DNA of 64,000 nucleotides from Lepidurus packardi (GCA_023053545.1 JAKZAN010000002.1:8738790-8802789); one strand, 5' to 3'; shown: positions 1-12,469, numbered from the stretch's first letter. Notes: generated by a model from the letters alone, not told the origin. Made by a program: numbers and translations.

Positions 1-461
1 GTAAAACGACACGACTTTCTAAAGGAAGTACTGAACTATGTTTTACGACCTATAAAGAACTCTGACTTGGCAATGGCAGTAACCCAACTTTTGCGAGCAG
101 CCATCAACAATTGTACTGAAGTTCACCTCACTCCAGGTCAATACGGCGAAGAGGATGTTCACTTTTTTCTAGACTTGGACACGGCAATTCTAGGTGCTTC
201 CGAGGAAGAGTATGAGCAATTTGCCAAGCGAATGCGCGAAGAATACCACACTTTAAATGAAGATCAATACGCCAAACTTCGGCTAAAAGTATGAAAGCCT
301 CTATGATTAAACAATTCTAAGAATTTTAACTTTAGATCCTTCACGGATTCTTACAAATCCCCAATATCTTCGCCACTCGTTGTTTGCGTGACAAGTATGA
401 AGAACAGGCTAGATTAAATATTAGTAAAGAAATCAAACAACTTCAACTTCGTCCCAAATAA
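1..461 (+). CDS. Predicted HD-superfamily metal-dependent phosphohydrolase, 3' part
   Basis: The frame is open from base 1, so the gene starts outside the window. Exons are 1-288 and 336-461, with a 47-bp intron (GTATGA...TTTAG) that keeps the frame; the stop codon is 459-461. About 137 C-terminal residues are visible. The segment [17 protein letters not shown] followed by a charged helix and GFLQIPNIF matches the C-terminal part of the predicted metal-dependent HD phosphohydrolase family (COG4339 type), where the LDLD.ILG block is typical. The metal-binding HD motif itself would lie upstream. The natural substrate of this family is not established. It ends tail to tail with CFAP298, 719 bp away. 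The family call rests on recognised motifs rather than a search. Confidence 0.75.
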
Positions 462-1180
462 AAGAAACCATCCAAGAACGAATGTCAAGACGTCATGATT
501 TTTTTTTCTAGAAGCTTTGTAATAGTTGAATAGCAGCATCCAGCTTTGTGGAAGGTTAAAATTACAGAGGAGTGATGTGATTCATGCCGGACGGTAAAGC
601 CCTTTGCTATAATGTCTTCAACTTCTTGAAATACATAACTGGATTGACTTGAGTGACAAAAAATATACACGGTTAATTATGCCAACCGATATCTTGAGCA
701 GAACGAAACCATCGCTGCAGCTAACAAAATGGATTAGTCAAACAACTCGAATGTTTTTGCTGCTTTGATATGAGATTTTTGTTTGAAAAATGGAACCCAA
801 GGAGCTTGTCAAATTATCACTTGTCTTTGTCTTCACTCGTATGCGCACTGACTTTGTATGAAATTTAGAACAAATAAAACTACTGTGCATTAAACTGTGC
901 TGCCAAGATCCAGACTATTTTTAAAATCCTTCATGTAACTTGCCCTGTCCCAGTCATATAGTAATACAACGGGTTTCAAACTCAAATAAACTAACGAATG
1001 AAGATGAGAATTCGCTAGATGGCAAAAATGCTGCAACAATCTAGTGCTCACAGGCTCGCTGGCGGAAAGAGTTTAGCAAAGTTCTAGGAAGCCAGAAAAA
1101 CTTGCGGAGTATCCAGCAAAGATTATCATTAATTATGCAAATTTGAGGTGAATTCTTGATAGAGAACAGTTTCCTCTTCT
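462..1180. other. Intergenic stretch between two convergent genes
   Basis: This AT-rich sequence separates the stop codons of the phosphohydrolase and CFAP298. I see no credible coding exon. Reading frames of about 60 codons here have no recognisable motif. It probably contains both 3' untranslated regions. Confidence 0.6.
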
Positions 1181-4100
1181 TTAAGCGGGCTTCCAATGGA
1201 CGTTCTCAACTCCCTGGAATGTGCGCCGAAGTGCGTTACCATCTGCCCATTCGGCATTGAGATAGGAGGAGTCGCCATCTTCCTCGAGTCTCTACAAGAA
1301 CAAAATCAAAACTTCTTATATATACTGTCAACACAACTCGAAAGTTTCGGTTAACTAAAGCTTTCTTAAACAATAAAAACTGTAAAGATAAAACAGCACT
1401 GTTCAACATCTAGACATTCAGAAAATGCATGCGCAATAATTGTTTACGCTGGTGCACGCTTCTATGTGTACGGAATGCTCATGAGAAAGGGAAAAATGTA
1501 GTTGAAAAACCGGACAACATCGAAAGGAAGTACCTTGAAAAGAATCTGCCAGAAAGCAGAACGTCTATTGAGACACACCACCCCACACCTGGCTAAAAAC
1601 AGAACTCAAAACTGTACAAGGAAACCATAAACTCATGTTGAATTGTTGATGGGAATCCGTTGTTTCGGTGTAGTGGTAAGGAAATCCTGGCGGAAAAAAG
1701 CGGTACTAATGGTTTGAGATCAATATTAGGAGAAGATGAAGCTATTGAAGTTTTTGAAGATAATCACGTGCGTTCGATAGGAGGGAGTCTTTCCCGCGGT
1801 CGTCTTCGTGGTAAAACCCCAGGTTGGAGGTAAGGACTGGGCGGGGGACAATTGGAACTTGAAGCAAGTGAGTCGTCGTCAGCGTTGAAGGCCGCGTGTC
1901 GCTCCGGAGTGTCTTCCAGAGAAGCTGGGGTTGGAGGAGCTTTACAAGACGTACATAACGTCGAAGACGACGAAGTCGAAGGCGGGAGATGGGAAGAAGA
2001 CAAGGATAACGCTGAACTTTCTACGGAACCATGGGTTGGTAGTCGGTTGCAGTTGCACGGCTGTTGATCGGCGACGCGCGCACTGATAATAATCCACAAG
2101 TACGAGTTTCAGAATAAAATGCAGGATACAAGACAGAAAACGAAATCGAGAAAAATAAAACAAATTATCCACACATCCGTTCAAGAAAAATTCTCACTAA
2201 TCCAAAACAGCCAAGCAAATACGGCTTTTTATAAAATCCAATCCAAGCAAAAACTACAAGCTTCTGAAAGTTACCCATGCGATGGAATACTTTGAGTTCA
2301 ATTTGAATAACTACTGGAAATTTTGGTTAAGAAAAAAAAGCTAGCTAAATTACAATAACAAGATAAAATTGAAGAAACATAAGAAAAAACGTTTCAGATT
2401 TTAAAGGGATATGCTCACCCCATTGAAACGGATTGTCGCATGCCAACGCCAATGCTATGTTTGACAGGATCGCGGTGCTTGGGATGACCCGGAGGATATT
2501 TGCTACGCACTGGCGGCTGTTGATTGGGGTGTTGTGGGTGATGAGGTGGATGCCGCTGGCCAAATTCCCGTTCGGTTTCTTCAGTGACGGAGACCAGAGC
2601 GCTCCCACTCTTGGCGCGACGAACGCCCTGAGCGGACGCGGAAGTGCGTCCAGTGCGATGTTTTTCGCGTTCGAGAAGGTACGCTGGGTGACCTTTCCAA
2701 GCGCGTAAACTGACTGGAGAGGTAACGCTCAGCACTGGTGATTTTAGCACGTCATCTTCGTGCTCTTTGGTAATTTCAGCGTCGTCGACGGCAGAGAGAG
2801 TCGGAGGCGGTCCTTCCGCATAGATTTTGAAGTAGGCAAAGAAGAGATAAATCACAGAAATGACGAAGCAAATTACGGGGAGCGTAAGGCAGTAGATCAA
2901 GTCCAATCGCACTTGTTCCATGTCCAAGTGAGTAATTATGAGCGTGGGGTCCACTAAAGAGTAGTAGCACGTGAAGTTGGTACCTAAGACGCCGTACTTG
3001 TCGGCAAACTCTGAACAATCCACGTCAGGCGGGTAGCCACACCCTTTGACGTTGGGTTGAAGCCGTGCATCCCGTAACATCAACTCTTCATTGTTGGCAT
3101 TCGAGGTCCAAAACGGCACGAAGTAACTACTGAGGCGGTATTCTTCGTTGTTCTCTGCATCTTCCGGAAGCACAGACTGGATCCGAATCTCCTTTGAAGG
3201 CGACTCTGAGCTCCGGTGAGCATTGTAGTACAAGGACTTCCAGTTCAAGTCACTGGTCAACGATGTCTTGCTTGGCAACACCGAGTTGCTCCATTCTGCC
3301 TCTGATTCCGGTTCGGCTACAACCGGTGCCATCTGCATTGCCGCACTTTTAGTTTCTTTGTCTGGAGGCTCATCGTATGCTGGGATCCGCGGCCCCAAGT
3401 ACTGCACTCTGATTTTATGGCATTCAAAAACTTCCTTGGTACAACCCTCCCGGCAGGACGTCCCATTGGAGCAATTAGAGAACCCGCGATAACTATTTGC
3501 TTCCACAGTAACACACTGTGTAGGTTTAGGTTCAAATTTCATGGACAGTGTGGCCCACGCTGGTTCCACGAAAAAGGGGACCAAGAAGAGAAATCCAAAA
3601 AAACTGAAAGTGCCTAGCAGAATGAAGAAAGCGGTGGTATAAAACAACATCTGCTCCTTAAAACTGGGCTTGCCGGGCGCAGTTTCCGCGGCCATGGCGA
3701 CAACAACGAACCCAGCGGCAGCGGCGGTGAACTCATACCAAAGAAATTACAGGACCTTGCTCCTACTGCGGGACCACTGCTCAAAGCGGAACTCGCAAAC
3801 GTAAAGTAGTCCAATCCTTGTCAATGATGTTCAATAAGAAGGTAAACATGGCCCAACGTTCCAAAAACCATCCACAACTACTTCGTAGTCAACCCAGAAT
3901 ATAACAGAACAGTTCGCCCAAATTGTGAATCACATGTCCCAAGCTTTCGTACCTATGCATAAATCGTTATTACTAAACTAAAATGAGGTTTGAGAAGAAA
4001 TTAAGGGATAGGTCTTCACTCCGAAGGTCAATGCGATACTTATACTTGCTGCGTACCAAAGCTTGCCTATCACACCGTCATACCCTATCTAAAAGAAGTG

Positions 4101-7100
4101 TTTCTTTGAACACCCCTGGTTCATATTCAAGTATATCACTCGGCTCCTGCAAGTCCCACGCGGGCCAACGGAGGAAAAAGATCAATACTTTTACAAAGAA
4201 ACAATCCGATTTCTTTTAGTCCAACACGTTTCCAGGCTAGGTTTCCCTGGAAACACGAAAGATTTTCTGTTCTTGCTAATGACAACCGACCTATACTTTA
4301 CATCACGGACAGACTTCTTATTAACAACTAGGGTATAAAACTTGGGAGACCTTGTCGTCCTGACACTTCTGTTCGTGTTCTGTTTCGCAAGACGCCGTTG
4401 TCCTGCGTCGCTGGGGCGTGTTCAGTTGTGGCTCCGGGTAGACTGGACCCTGGGTTCAATAAAGGGCGACCATTGATCGCACGGCAAGACTCGGGTTGCA
4501 AGGTTCGTTTAAAAAAAAAAAAAAAAGACAACAGCGGAATTCAGGCCAAAAACACAAATCACAAGATGTGCATTTTTAACTACCTAACATACCTAGCCCC
4601 ACTCTAGCTTACACGAAATAAACCAAGTAACTCTTCTAGTAAGTTCTAGAGACCACAACTTCGCTCTAGAAACTTCCGGAGAACAGAATGCGAACGAAAT
4701 GGAATTGAATGCTTTACCATAAGTCTCCGTAGAGTACTCGGAGTTTTGTCGATTGGAATATCAGTTATGGATTAAATACAGTACTGTATCAACGCACACT
4801 TATCACAAATAACGTTACAGTAAGGCGCGGTCGCTTTAGTTAGTCTCGCGAAACGAAAACAAGTCTTGGGAGTTCGGAAGTCCTCACTGCAACTACGGCA
4901 AAAGGAAAGGGCGGGGTACACGTCAAACTCGGCTACGTCAGAGAAACAGACCCCACCTATAAACTTAACCCCTCGAGAGCCCCACCTTACTTGCCTAAGG
5001 GCTTCGAGAGGGAGCAAAGCCCTCAACTCCCCTGTACCTTCCACGTGTTACGCATTTCTGCCGCTGCGTTTTCATAGCGCTGGAGTCAAACTGATGGTAT
5101 TTAAGCTCCCATATGATTGGTTTTTGTGGGATTTTTTTAAAAATAAATTCAGTCAAATTAACGCAATATTTTAACGATTAGAAGCAGAAGAAATACGTTA
5201 TATTTTCTTGAAAAATTAACTTTTAGCAGCTAAAAAGTATTACTTTGGATGGGAATCGCAGTGTGTACATCCGTAGTAAAAGTAATCCTTAATTCAAATG
5301 GGTAACCAGTAATCCGCACGGATCGCTACTCCTTCACTGGTCTGAGAGTACCTCAACTTTTAAGCGCTATAAAACAAATAAACTTGAACTTCCCACTTTC
5401 GAAACGATGGGGAGTCAGCTATAACGCTTACGAGTCAAGGTAAGCGTTTGTGTCGGGGTGTACTAAACGCATTTTAGCGATACTGTAAAAACTTCGTTAA
5501 TCTGCCGCATGTAGCCTAAGCATATCGACAAGCGCGCAGGTACTTCCAGCCCGTCGAGCTTGTGTAGCTGTGAAGACGAAGCCAGCTCAGCCAAGCGTGA
5601 TTACGACACGGAATTGTTTAGGTCAAGGCAGAAATATTGCATCACTATAACAAAAGTCTCCCTTCCCGAACGTGCTGGCTTTTATATCGCACCTTACTAG
5701 ATACAATATTAAGGCGTCTGGGAAAGGTCTTGTCTAGTTGTTAATATTTAGATAAACGGCTTAGTCTCCCCTTCCGATGCCAATACTGTGTCGAACAAAA
5801 CCTAGACACGTTACATGGGGGAAATAGCATCCAGGGCCCAAACATTCCCCCCAACCACCCCAAAGATTTCTAGTATCCCAAATTCCTACCACCAGCTATC
5901 CTCCCGACTCAAACCTGCGCCATCCGATCAGTCGCAGAGCAGCATTGCGCCAGAACAGTGGCAGCTGCCGAGGAATTTGCGTTAGGGCAGCACGGGTACC
6001 TTTCCCAGTAATTCCGCCACCAGACTGCGTGAACATGTAAAACTTACCTAACATACCTTCTCCTCCCCCCAAAAAACTTGGCGAACACAAAGGTGTTAAA
6101 GGAGAACAGTTAAGCATTTTTCTCCAAACGCTCTTTAGTGTATCAAGTAACCCTGCTTTTAACGGTGTGACCGCCAAGTACGTACATACAAAATGGGGAA
6201 GAAAGATATTCCGCCGCCAACATTTCCTGAAGAACAACGCATTTGCGGTGTTTTGTTCATCTGCCAGTTGGTGGCTGTACTAAGTTCGGTTGCACTGGTG
6301 TACTTAACGGTGGCTGTGTACATGCCAGCATTCCGTGCCTTGAGTTCGGGAATCGAAGATACTACGGTTATGTGCACGACGGTTCTGGCTGACGATACCA
6401 TCGAAAACTGCGATTGGGCGTCATGCGGGGAATGGTGCTTATCCAAATCCTCGGGAGTGTGCATGCAAATATGGGTCTCGGTACGGAATAATGGCTCCGC
6501 CCTCACATTAGACGAATGCACGGGTACGGTGGACAAGGTTTGCGTGACGGGCGACAGCAAAACCCTCGAGACTTTCAATTGTCGCAAAGATCAATGCAAG
6601 AAGCTTGAAGGTATCTTTAACTGCACGGCTGGCATTTGCGCCAACTTCACGGACGCTTTTGTCTGCCGTTACGCCAATTCCGAGCAGCCGGTTCGTTGTC
6701 TCAAGAAGGAAAACTGTTTTGTCCTGCACGGCATGTATACGTGCATTGAAGGCGTGTGTTCGCGGTTAGTCGAGCCTATCTGCGAACGACGATGTGCCGA
6801 GATTCCCACAGCAGGCAAGAATGTTATCGTTCTCAGCGGTGACCGCATCTTCCTGGCGTCTTGCCGATCCGTACTCAACTCCGAGACCAGTCAGCTCATT
6901 TTCGATGCCCAGTCCTTTAGCAACCAAGTCCTGCTCATTTCCTGCCACCAATTACGAAACGACTCCGAGCAGTTTCTCACCCACGACTGCATCAATGCAA
7001 CCGTACTTCCCACCTCGGTCTTGGGCGACAAAACGAACCACTCGATCCTGCTCAAGACCCATAGAAGGGAATCCGAGGCGAGGCGATTATCTTGGGTGGG

Positions 7101-10100
7101 ATCACCCGACCCAAACAATGGCTCCCAGTACCCTGTCCCAGCGGAGCAGGAATTACTGATACTCAACAGGACGCGTCTATTCGTCAACTTGGAGATGTGC
7201 GTCAACTCATTAAGAGACGAATGCAGGGAGTTCTACGGTATCTATGGACGGGACGGACGCGACCACCGGGCACCTTCCCGATTTCCCTGTCATCACACGC
7301 CGTTGCGCCATGATATGGTCGTCTCCAAATTCGATAGCCGGTCTACAGCCATCGAATTTGCGCTATTTGCTGCCATTCCAGGAGCTCTCTTCATCGTCTC
7401 CTGTACATGCCTAGTCGTCTGCACTAAAGTAACATTACCAAAAGCTATGCCCTCCAAAAAGCTTTTGATCTACAGAACTCAACTTCACTGTTGTCCCTCA
7501 GACATAAAAGCTTCAAGCATTCCCACAGTTTTTTTTCACCTTTGCTTTTATCTCTTCCAGTCTTCTTTGTCTAGCTCTTATTAACTACACTTCTCTTTTC
7601 CCAAAAAATTAGCTCTCCCACATTCCTATCTTACTATAGGAAAAAAAAGAAATAAAATTCGAAACTTTGTGGTTCCCCTACTATGCAATCATGAACACAC
7701 AGCCCTCATCAACTTATGATTTTTCTTTGTCATCAGTTTTTATTCCATAATTTATATCGCTACTTAAGTTCTTAAATTGTAAGTTTCTATTTAGTAAAAA
7801 AAATACGTAGACTTTTTCAACATTTGAATCATTCAATGCGTTTTTATAAATTATAACATTTAACTGATATCATTTCTATCTTAATTCTAAACGACAAATA
7901 GGTAGTAGCTATTGGACCAGACGCTCACATGACGCTGCAATTCAAAGAGCCATCTAAAAAGAGTCTCGTAGCTGATCCTAACGCCAACGACAATCTCCCC
8001 ATGAAAAACAACGTTAACAACGCAAAGATTATGGCACTGTAAGGCAGCAAGAACTCAGGCTGAAAGGTATAATACTTCCTCTTATTGTTTTAAAGCCACA
8101 TTCCTGCCACAGACTTAATTAAGAAAAGCGCATGGGATGCTTTTTCCTTTTTCCAGGGGCGGAATAACCGCAAGTAATTTCACTTACATTGCTGGGACAA
8201 GCAGAATCTGGGTTACTTTAGGGTAATTTTGGGGGAGGGTATGAGAGGGAAAGGGAAAGGGGGCCGGAGTTCAGCAGAATTTTCGGTCTGGTACTTGCAG
8301 TGCAAATTGATGCAGGCCAGGTTTGCAAGTCCGAAGCCTGCATTGCAGACAAGGGGCAGAAACGGGCGCATCACGCCATTGCATACTCCAACCCCATCCA
8401 CCCACCCCCTCAGGCATCGACTTCCCTGCAGCAATAACGGGAGTTGCTGACGTCATGCATTCATGCAAACAGAACACCAACAGACAACTGCCATCCCCAT
8501 TATGATATGAAAATGCAACTTTTATAAGCTCATTCTCCTTATCTTGTCTTTTTTTCTTCCTTATTGTTGTGCAGCAGAGCCGCCATTTTCATCGTCATTT
8601 GCCTTCATCTAAAACGGGGATTATACGGAAACCTTCTGGACTGGACAACATCTCTACTGACGCAATACTTAAACCACTTTCTTCACTTTGCTCGCCATAC
8701 TTTACAAAACTTTTCTCATCAACTATAAGCAATACTCTTCATAATGCCTGCGAATTCTTGGGGACATCGAAACGAGTGGATTTTTTTTCCCAAATTTCGT
8801 CGCAAGTGGGTGCGCAATACTTGGAACGAAGGCGTGATAATAACTGCCGCAAACGGCAAGGAAACGGAATCTTGCACAGTGCAGATCAATTTAGATTGAA
8901 AAAGTGTTGGTGTGGTGGCGAAAAAAAAATAACTGGAGACAATCAGCCTTGATCGTGCCTCGTTTTCATCACACAACAGCTGCACTTTTAGAAAAGACTT
9001 ACATTAACCCATCTTCATACACAATGACTACTGTCTCACGTTCGCAGCTTCCATAACTACCATAACTTTTCTCTCTCTCATACTTAACTAAACTTAGTAT
9101 GCAAAAACGGGTAGTTTCCTAAAGCATATAATTTTGTAAAAATTATTCATTTGCGCCTCACCACATATCAAAGCCTTGCATTCATTGCTTTCCAAACCAA
9201 AAAATAAGAAAAAAAAATTGCTATTTTTCTTCTCAACTCTACTCCCCCCCAAAAAAACATTTACACCCTTTTGCCCTTCCTTTCCAAAATAGATCCATCC
9301 ATTGCAATTTGCATCTACCTACCAGGAATTATGATGATAAATGCATTTCACATTTTCCCCAAGTGATCCATTAGGTAAACTTAGAAGCTACCGCTAGAGT
9401 ATAGAGGAACGCAAAAAACATGACTTTGTTATAAGTTTATTGACTGAGCTATAAAAGCCGAGACGTCATTGATCTTGGAGGGTGGTTCCTACAGACCTGG
9501 GAGAAGGTAGGAATGAAGAGGATCTTTTGCCTCAACTATCGCATGCTTTTTAGGATCCCCGAAGCCTACAAATTCAAAGAAGGATGAAAGAAGAAGAAAA
9601 CGCGATCAAAGCGACGTTAAGATCTGACTTGGAAGGAAAAAAAAAATATGTAAAAAAAAAAAACGATATGGACGTCACAAACGAAGTCTGCCCCGTCTTT
9701 ATACCAGTCAGCAACCCGAGACTTGCATTGTTGGAAACACGAAACAAGGAAAGAAAAAAGAACGACAGGAAAATTAGGTGCTTGCTTAGCAATTTGGTAG
9801 CGGGAAACTTCGCTTCAAACCCACGAGCAAACGCCATAACCAGTTCAGGGTGTTTTAAATGAAGAAGGTGGCGAGAAATATGCATTGTGGCTGCCCCAAC
9901 ATTACATACAAATTTCAACAACCAATGTAATTTCCGGAATTATGTCCTGTACAAGAAGGGTATGCATGTTTTGTGCTCAAATACATTTCCAACACCAGAA
10001 AGCAATGGCTTTCGGAATTTCTCGCTTTAGAAGGCACTTTATGGGCACGGAAATTTGAGTAGGAGCAGACGAGGCAAAAATGACCGGTTTGTCCACAGCT

Positions 10101-11183
10101 TTTGCATGTAAAGGAGACCTTAGCGTGACACTATCTAGTGGGCGGCAGACAACTTCTTAGCCCAGTGCAGTGTATTGTTAAGAAATAATGCTTGAACGCT
10201 TGGCACGAACATACGATCGAGGGAAAGTCACGCGGCCTAATACGGGTGTTCGCCTTCTCATGAGCATTCCGACCGGATAACCCAAGGGCACAAAACAAAG
10301 GCAAATACGAGAAAAAGAAAAGAAAAATTGTGCGTCATGTACTTACCTTTAATTCCTCTTGCCGTTGGAACGCTTTCAACATTAGCAGCTTTTGTTGTTC
10401 TTCACTCACTGAAGGCTCTCGTTGAGGAGGACCGAGTCCTTTAGGTTGTAGTTTTATAACAACTTTGCTCTTCTCATTTCGCCCAATAAAATCGACTAGT
10501 TTCTTCTCAGAAGCCATCACTTTTCCAGCAAACCAAACTTCAGCACTAGAAGGTGCTAGAATTTCCTAAACAACGTAGAAGGATATTTGACCATTATTAA
10601 TTTGAGGTCAAAAGAAAATGAGCATGAGTGTTCGCATTACATACTTTTTGATTCCCCTGATCCCCGAAGATGTGCTGGGTAAATTCATCTTGAAGCTCAG
10701 AAGGTAAAGTTTGAATGGAACCTTTGATTATATCCAAAGCCTGAGTGCAAATCGGGGTTGTTAGGCAAATGTTGCAATCAAGTTGCTTCTACGTATAAAT
10801 TAATAAATAGCTAAATTAATTCATATAATATTTAATCGACGTTACTTTTGAAACTAGGTTCTTGGCTTCATGGGAGACTCTGAGAAGAACGTCCGATTGA
10901 TTAGGATCTATTTTAGATGCCGAGGATTTAGCCTTCTCTTCAAGACCTGAGATAACAAGACGAGAATTAACTTACATTCGAGGTCGACAATGTTTTAATT
11001 ATTATGAAAATAGGAGATAAATCAAAACAGTAAACAGTACGAACTTGCTGCAGCCTTTTTTACAAGCCTTTGCCAGTTGTGAATGAGGACTAATTCAGTT
11101 ATCAATTCACCAATAACGTTGGAAGTCGTGCACTCAAACAGGAATAAACTTTCCTCAGCTCTTTTTACGTGAAGGATGACCAT
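1181..11183 (-). CDS. CFAP298: Cilia- and flagella-associated protein 298 (kurly / C21orf59 family)
   Basis: Five coding exons on the minus strand: 11183-11045, 10946-10846, 10788-10645, 10565-10347 and 1291-1181, giving about 237 residues. The start MVILHVKRAEES matches the conserved start of the family. The block KKLVDFIGRNEKSKVV through EELK and the last exon (RLEED...YLNAEWADGNALRR) match its C-terminal half, and the exon junction EELK/RLEE restores the family sequence exactly. The protein is needed for outer dynein arm assembly and ciliary motility, and has been linked to planar polarity. The last intron is 9055 bp and contains two TEH genes. The product is about 50 residues shorter than the human protein, the gap falling in the middle near the first intron, whose donor GTTCGT is weak. 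Family identity is secure; the first junction is less so. Confidence 0.88.
1764..3695 (-). CDS. TipE/TEH-family sodium-channel auxiliary subunit (TEH1-like)
   Basis: Two coding exons, 3695-2419 and 2082-1764, with a 336-bp intron (donor GTGAGC, acceptor TTATCAG); the split codon GG/T reads through in frame and gives about 531 residues. The ATG sits in a good context (GCCATGG). Layout: short cytosolic N-terminus, first membrane helix at about residues 15-45, a cysteine-rich extracellular loop with N-glycosylation sites (NCS, NGT, NFT), the typical C.YS.VDP.LIITHLD segment, a second helix ending YLFFAYFKIY, then a cytosolic tail of about 230 residues rich in Ser, Pro and His. Two-helix TipE/TEH proteins associate with the Para sodium channel and alter its expression and gating. 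The gene lies inside the last CFAP298 intron on the same strand. The long low-complexity tail, and so exon 2, is inferred from splice phase. Confidence 0.85.
3696..6192. other. Intron space between the two divergent TEH genes
   Basis: The two TEH genes point away from each other, so their promoters should lie in this 2.5 kb. I found no further coding exon. A GC-richer block near 4330-4530 with a TATA-like and a polyadenylation-like motif is listed separately. The remainder is AT-rich unique sequence. Confidence 0.5.
4330..4525 (+). repeat. Possible LTR remnant or retroposed piece ending in poly(A)
   Basis: A block of higher GC content carries TATAAAA near 4333, an AATAAA motif near 4459 and a run of about 16 A at 4510-4525. 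TATA box, transcribed region and AATAAA in about 130 bp is the layout of an LTR core; the A-run would instead suit a retroposed transcript. No target-site duplication or second copy was found in the window, so this is a weak call. Confidence 0.25.
6193..8042 (+). CDS. TipE/TEH-family sodium-channel auxiliary subunit, second paralogue
   Basis: Exons 6193-7428 and 7902-8042, with a 473-bp intron (GTAACA...AAATAG) in phase 0; about 458 residues. After a short N-terminus with EEQRICGVLF there is a membrane helix at about residues 20-42. The large extracellular domain is rich in cysteine and holds a repeated EGF-like pattern (GIFNCTAGIC and GMYTCIEGVC), many N-glycosylation sites and the C.Y-type segment. 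A second helix (ALFAAIPGALFIVS) precedes a short basic cytosolic tail of about 55 residues encoded mainly by exon 2. Cys-rich repeats of this kind recall insect TEH members with EGF-like loops, but I do not assign a subtype. It is transcribed opposite to the host CFAP298 and to the other TEH gene. Confidence 0.88.
8043..10346. other. Remaining 5' part of the large CFAP298 intron
   Basis: Between the end of the plus-strand TEH gene and CFAP298 exon 4 there is 2.3 kb of AT-rich sequence with several A- and T-runs. Open frames of 90-127 codons occur on both strands, but none shows a domain, signal peptide or convincing splice partner. A 3' untranslated region of the TEH gene is expected in the first few hundred bases. 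Confidence 0.5.
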
Positions 11184-11400
11184 ACTGATATTAAACAGAT
11201 CAGATGGAGTTTCATGCACATGTGAAAAAACAAATATTCTATAGTATATTTCGTTTCCACCACTCCACTAAATGTTAATAACTCAAAATTACTAACAACT
11301 CATTCAAGCCTTTATTCACTTATACGATTCTGTTGTATTTTCTTCTTAGGTTAAAGATAAAAGTAGTATTCGATTAACACAAAACTTCAGACATGTTGCA

Positions 11401-11500
11401 NNNNNNNNNNNNNNNNNNNNNNNNNNNNNNNNNNNNNNNNNNNNNNNNNNNNNNNNNNNNNNNNNNNNNNNNNNNNNNNNNNNNNNNNNNNNNNNNNNNN
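11401..11500. other. Assembly gap of 100 N
   Basis: The bases are N throughout. A round 100 usually stands for a gap of unknown true length. The gap cuts a peptidase-like reading frame on the minus strand and sits at the border of repetitive DNA, which probably caused the assembly break. Confidence 1.
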
Positions 11501-11687
11501 AAGTTCGGTATATTTCATCTCCCATCGTCATTATATCACACATGTTTTTTTCAATCCACTCGTTAGGAGGAACCAAATAACTCCATGCAATAGATACAAA
11601 AGCCATCGGTGTGCACTGAGCACCACGACTAGAAGCAGAAAAAACATGCGCAAATTGCGAATACGGCGCTCTACAGATCAACCTCAT
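11501..11687 (-). pseudogene. Fragment of a cysteine-peptidase-like ORF of mobile-element type
   Basis: Reading on the minus strand, about 60 residues run into the gap. The segment SRGAQCTPMAFVSIAW followed by W..K....IM..GDEIYR resembles the N-terminal part of cysteine-peptidase-like modules (RG.QC..MA..., then a helix and GD.LY) that I associate with large selfish elements in invertebrate genomes. The cysteine would be the nucleophile. Only this block is present, with no continuation after the gap, so it is most likely a relic or an element broken by the gap. Identity is tentative. Confidence 0.3.
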
Positions 11688-11887
11688 GCTTTAATACCAG
11701 AAAAAACGAGCAGATGTATTATTAATTAACTGTGTAAAAGAAAGCAACCGTATAGTGAAATGTAAATAAATATTTTCAACCACGAATTACCTATCAATCG
11801 TGAAAAATCCAACAATCTCAATAAACAACGGAATCCAGCAATTATCCAAATCTCCAACAAATAAATCGTCCGAATTCCAAAACTTCT

Positions 11888-12334
11888 AGTACATAAAATA
11901 GAAGTAATCAGCTCACGAAGGTAACAGGAAGTGCTGAAACATATGAAACTGTTATTCATTGAACATTACCTGATACTCCTAAAAATTCCAAAAGATAACC
12001 AGCCGGAATAATTATTCAGAAATTATCCACTTATCATACGGGAAAGAATCGTCTAATGACAATGCAAACAATGAGTTCAGTTCGCAAAGGCACTGCAAAC
12101 AGTACAGTACATAATATAAAAGTAATCAGCTCACGAAGGTAACAGGAAGTGCTGAAACATATAAAATTGTTATTCATTGAATATTACCTGATACTCCAAA
12201 AAATTCAAGCCGGAATAATGATTCAGAAATTATCCAGTTACCATACGGGGAAGAATCGTCTAATGACAATGCAAACAATGAGTTCAGTTCGTTCAGTTCA
12301 GTACTGCAAACAGTACAAAACAAGAAACAAGTCT
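11888..12334. repeat. Tandem duplication, about 218-bp unit, two copies
   Basis: Copy 1 starts at 11888 and copy 2 at 12106. Both run through AGTAATCAGCTCACGAAGGT, a GTGCTGAAACATAT block, a TTATTCATTGAA block and TCTAATGACAATGC, with scattered mismatches and small indels. The second copy has an extra GTTCAGTTCA stretch near its end. The unit shares its core with the 41-bp repeats downstream, so the region looks like a decayed satellite-like array beside the Mutator-like element. Confidence 0.85.
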
Positions 12335-12469
12335 AATTAACATTGCAGTCACAAAAATTAGAGCAGGTGACTGCCGGATCGGAGAAAACAAAAAACAAGA
12401 ATTTTTCCAAATATCCAAGCAAGAAATCAATCGTCCAAACAGGAAAAATGTCTACCCGTTAGATATAAG

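Noticed and set aside
1655..1725. tRNA-like stretch with GTGTAGTGGTAAGG
   Set aside because: Only a box-A-like piece is present; the arms do not pair and the box-B-like part is poor.
1852..2184. Overlapping frames on both strands around the TEH1-like last exon
   Set aside because: They are shadows of the GC-rich Ser/Pro tail; only the 1764-2082 minus frame joins the main exon in phase.
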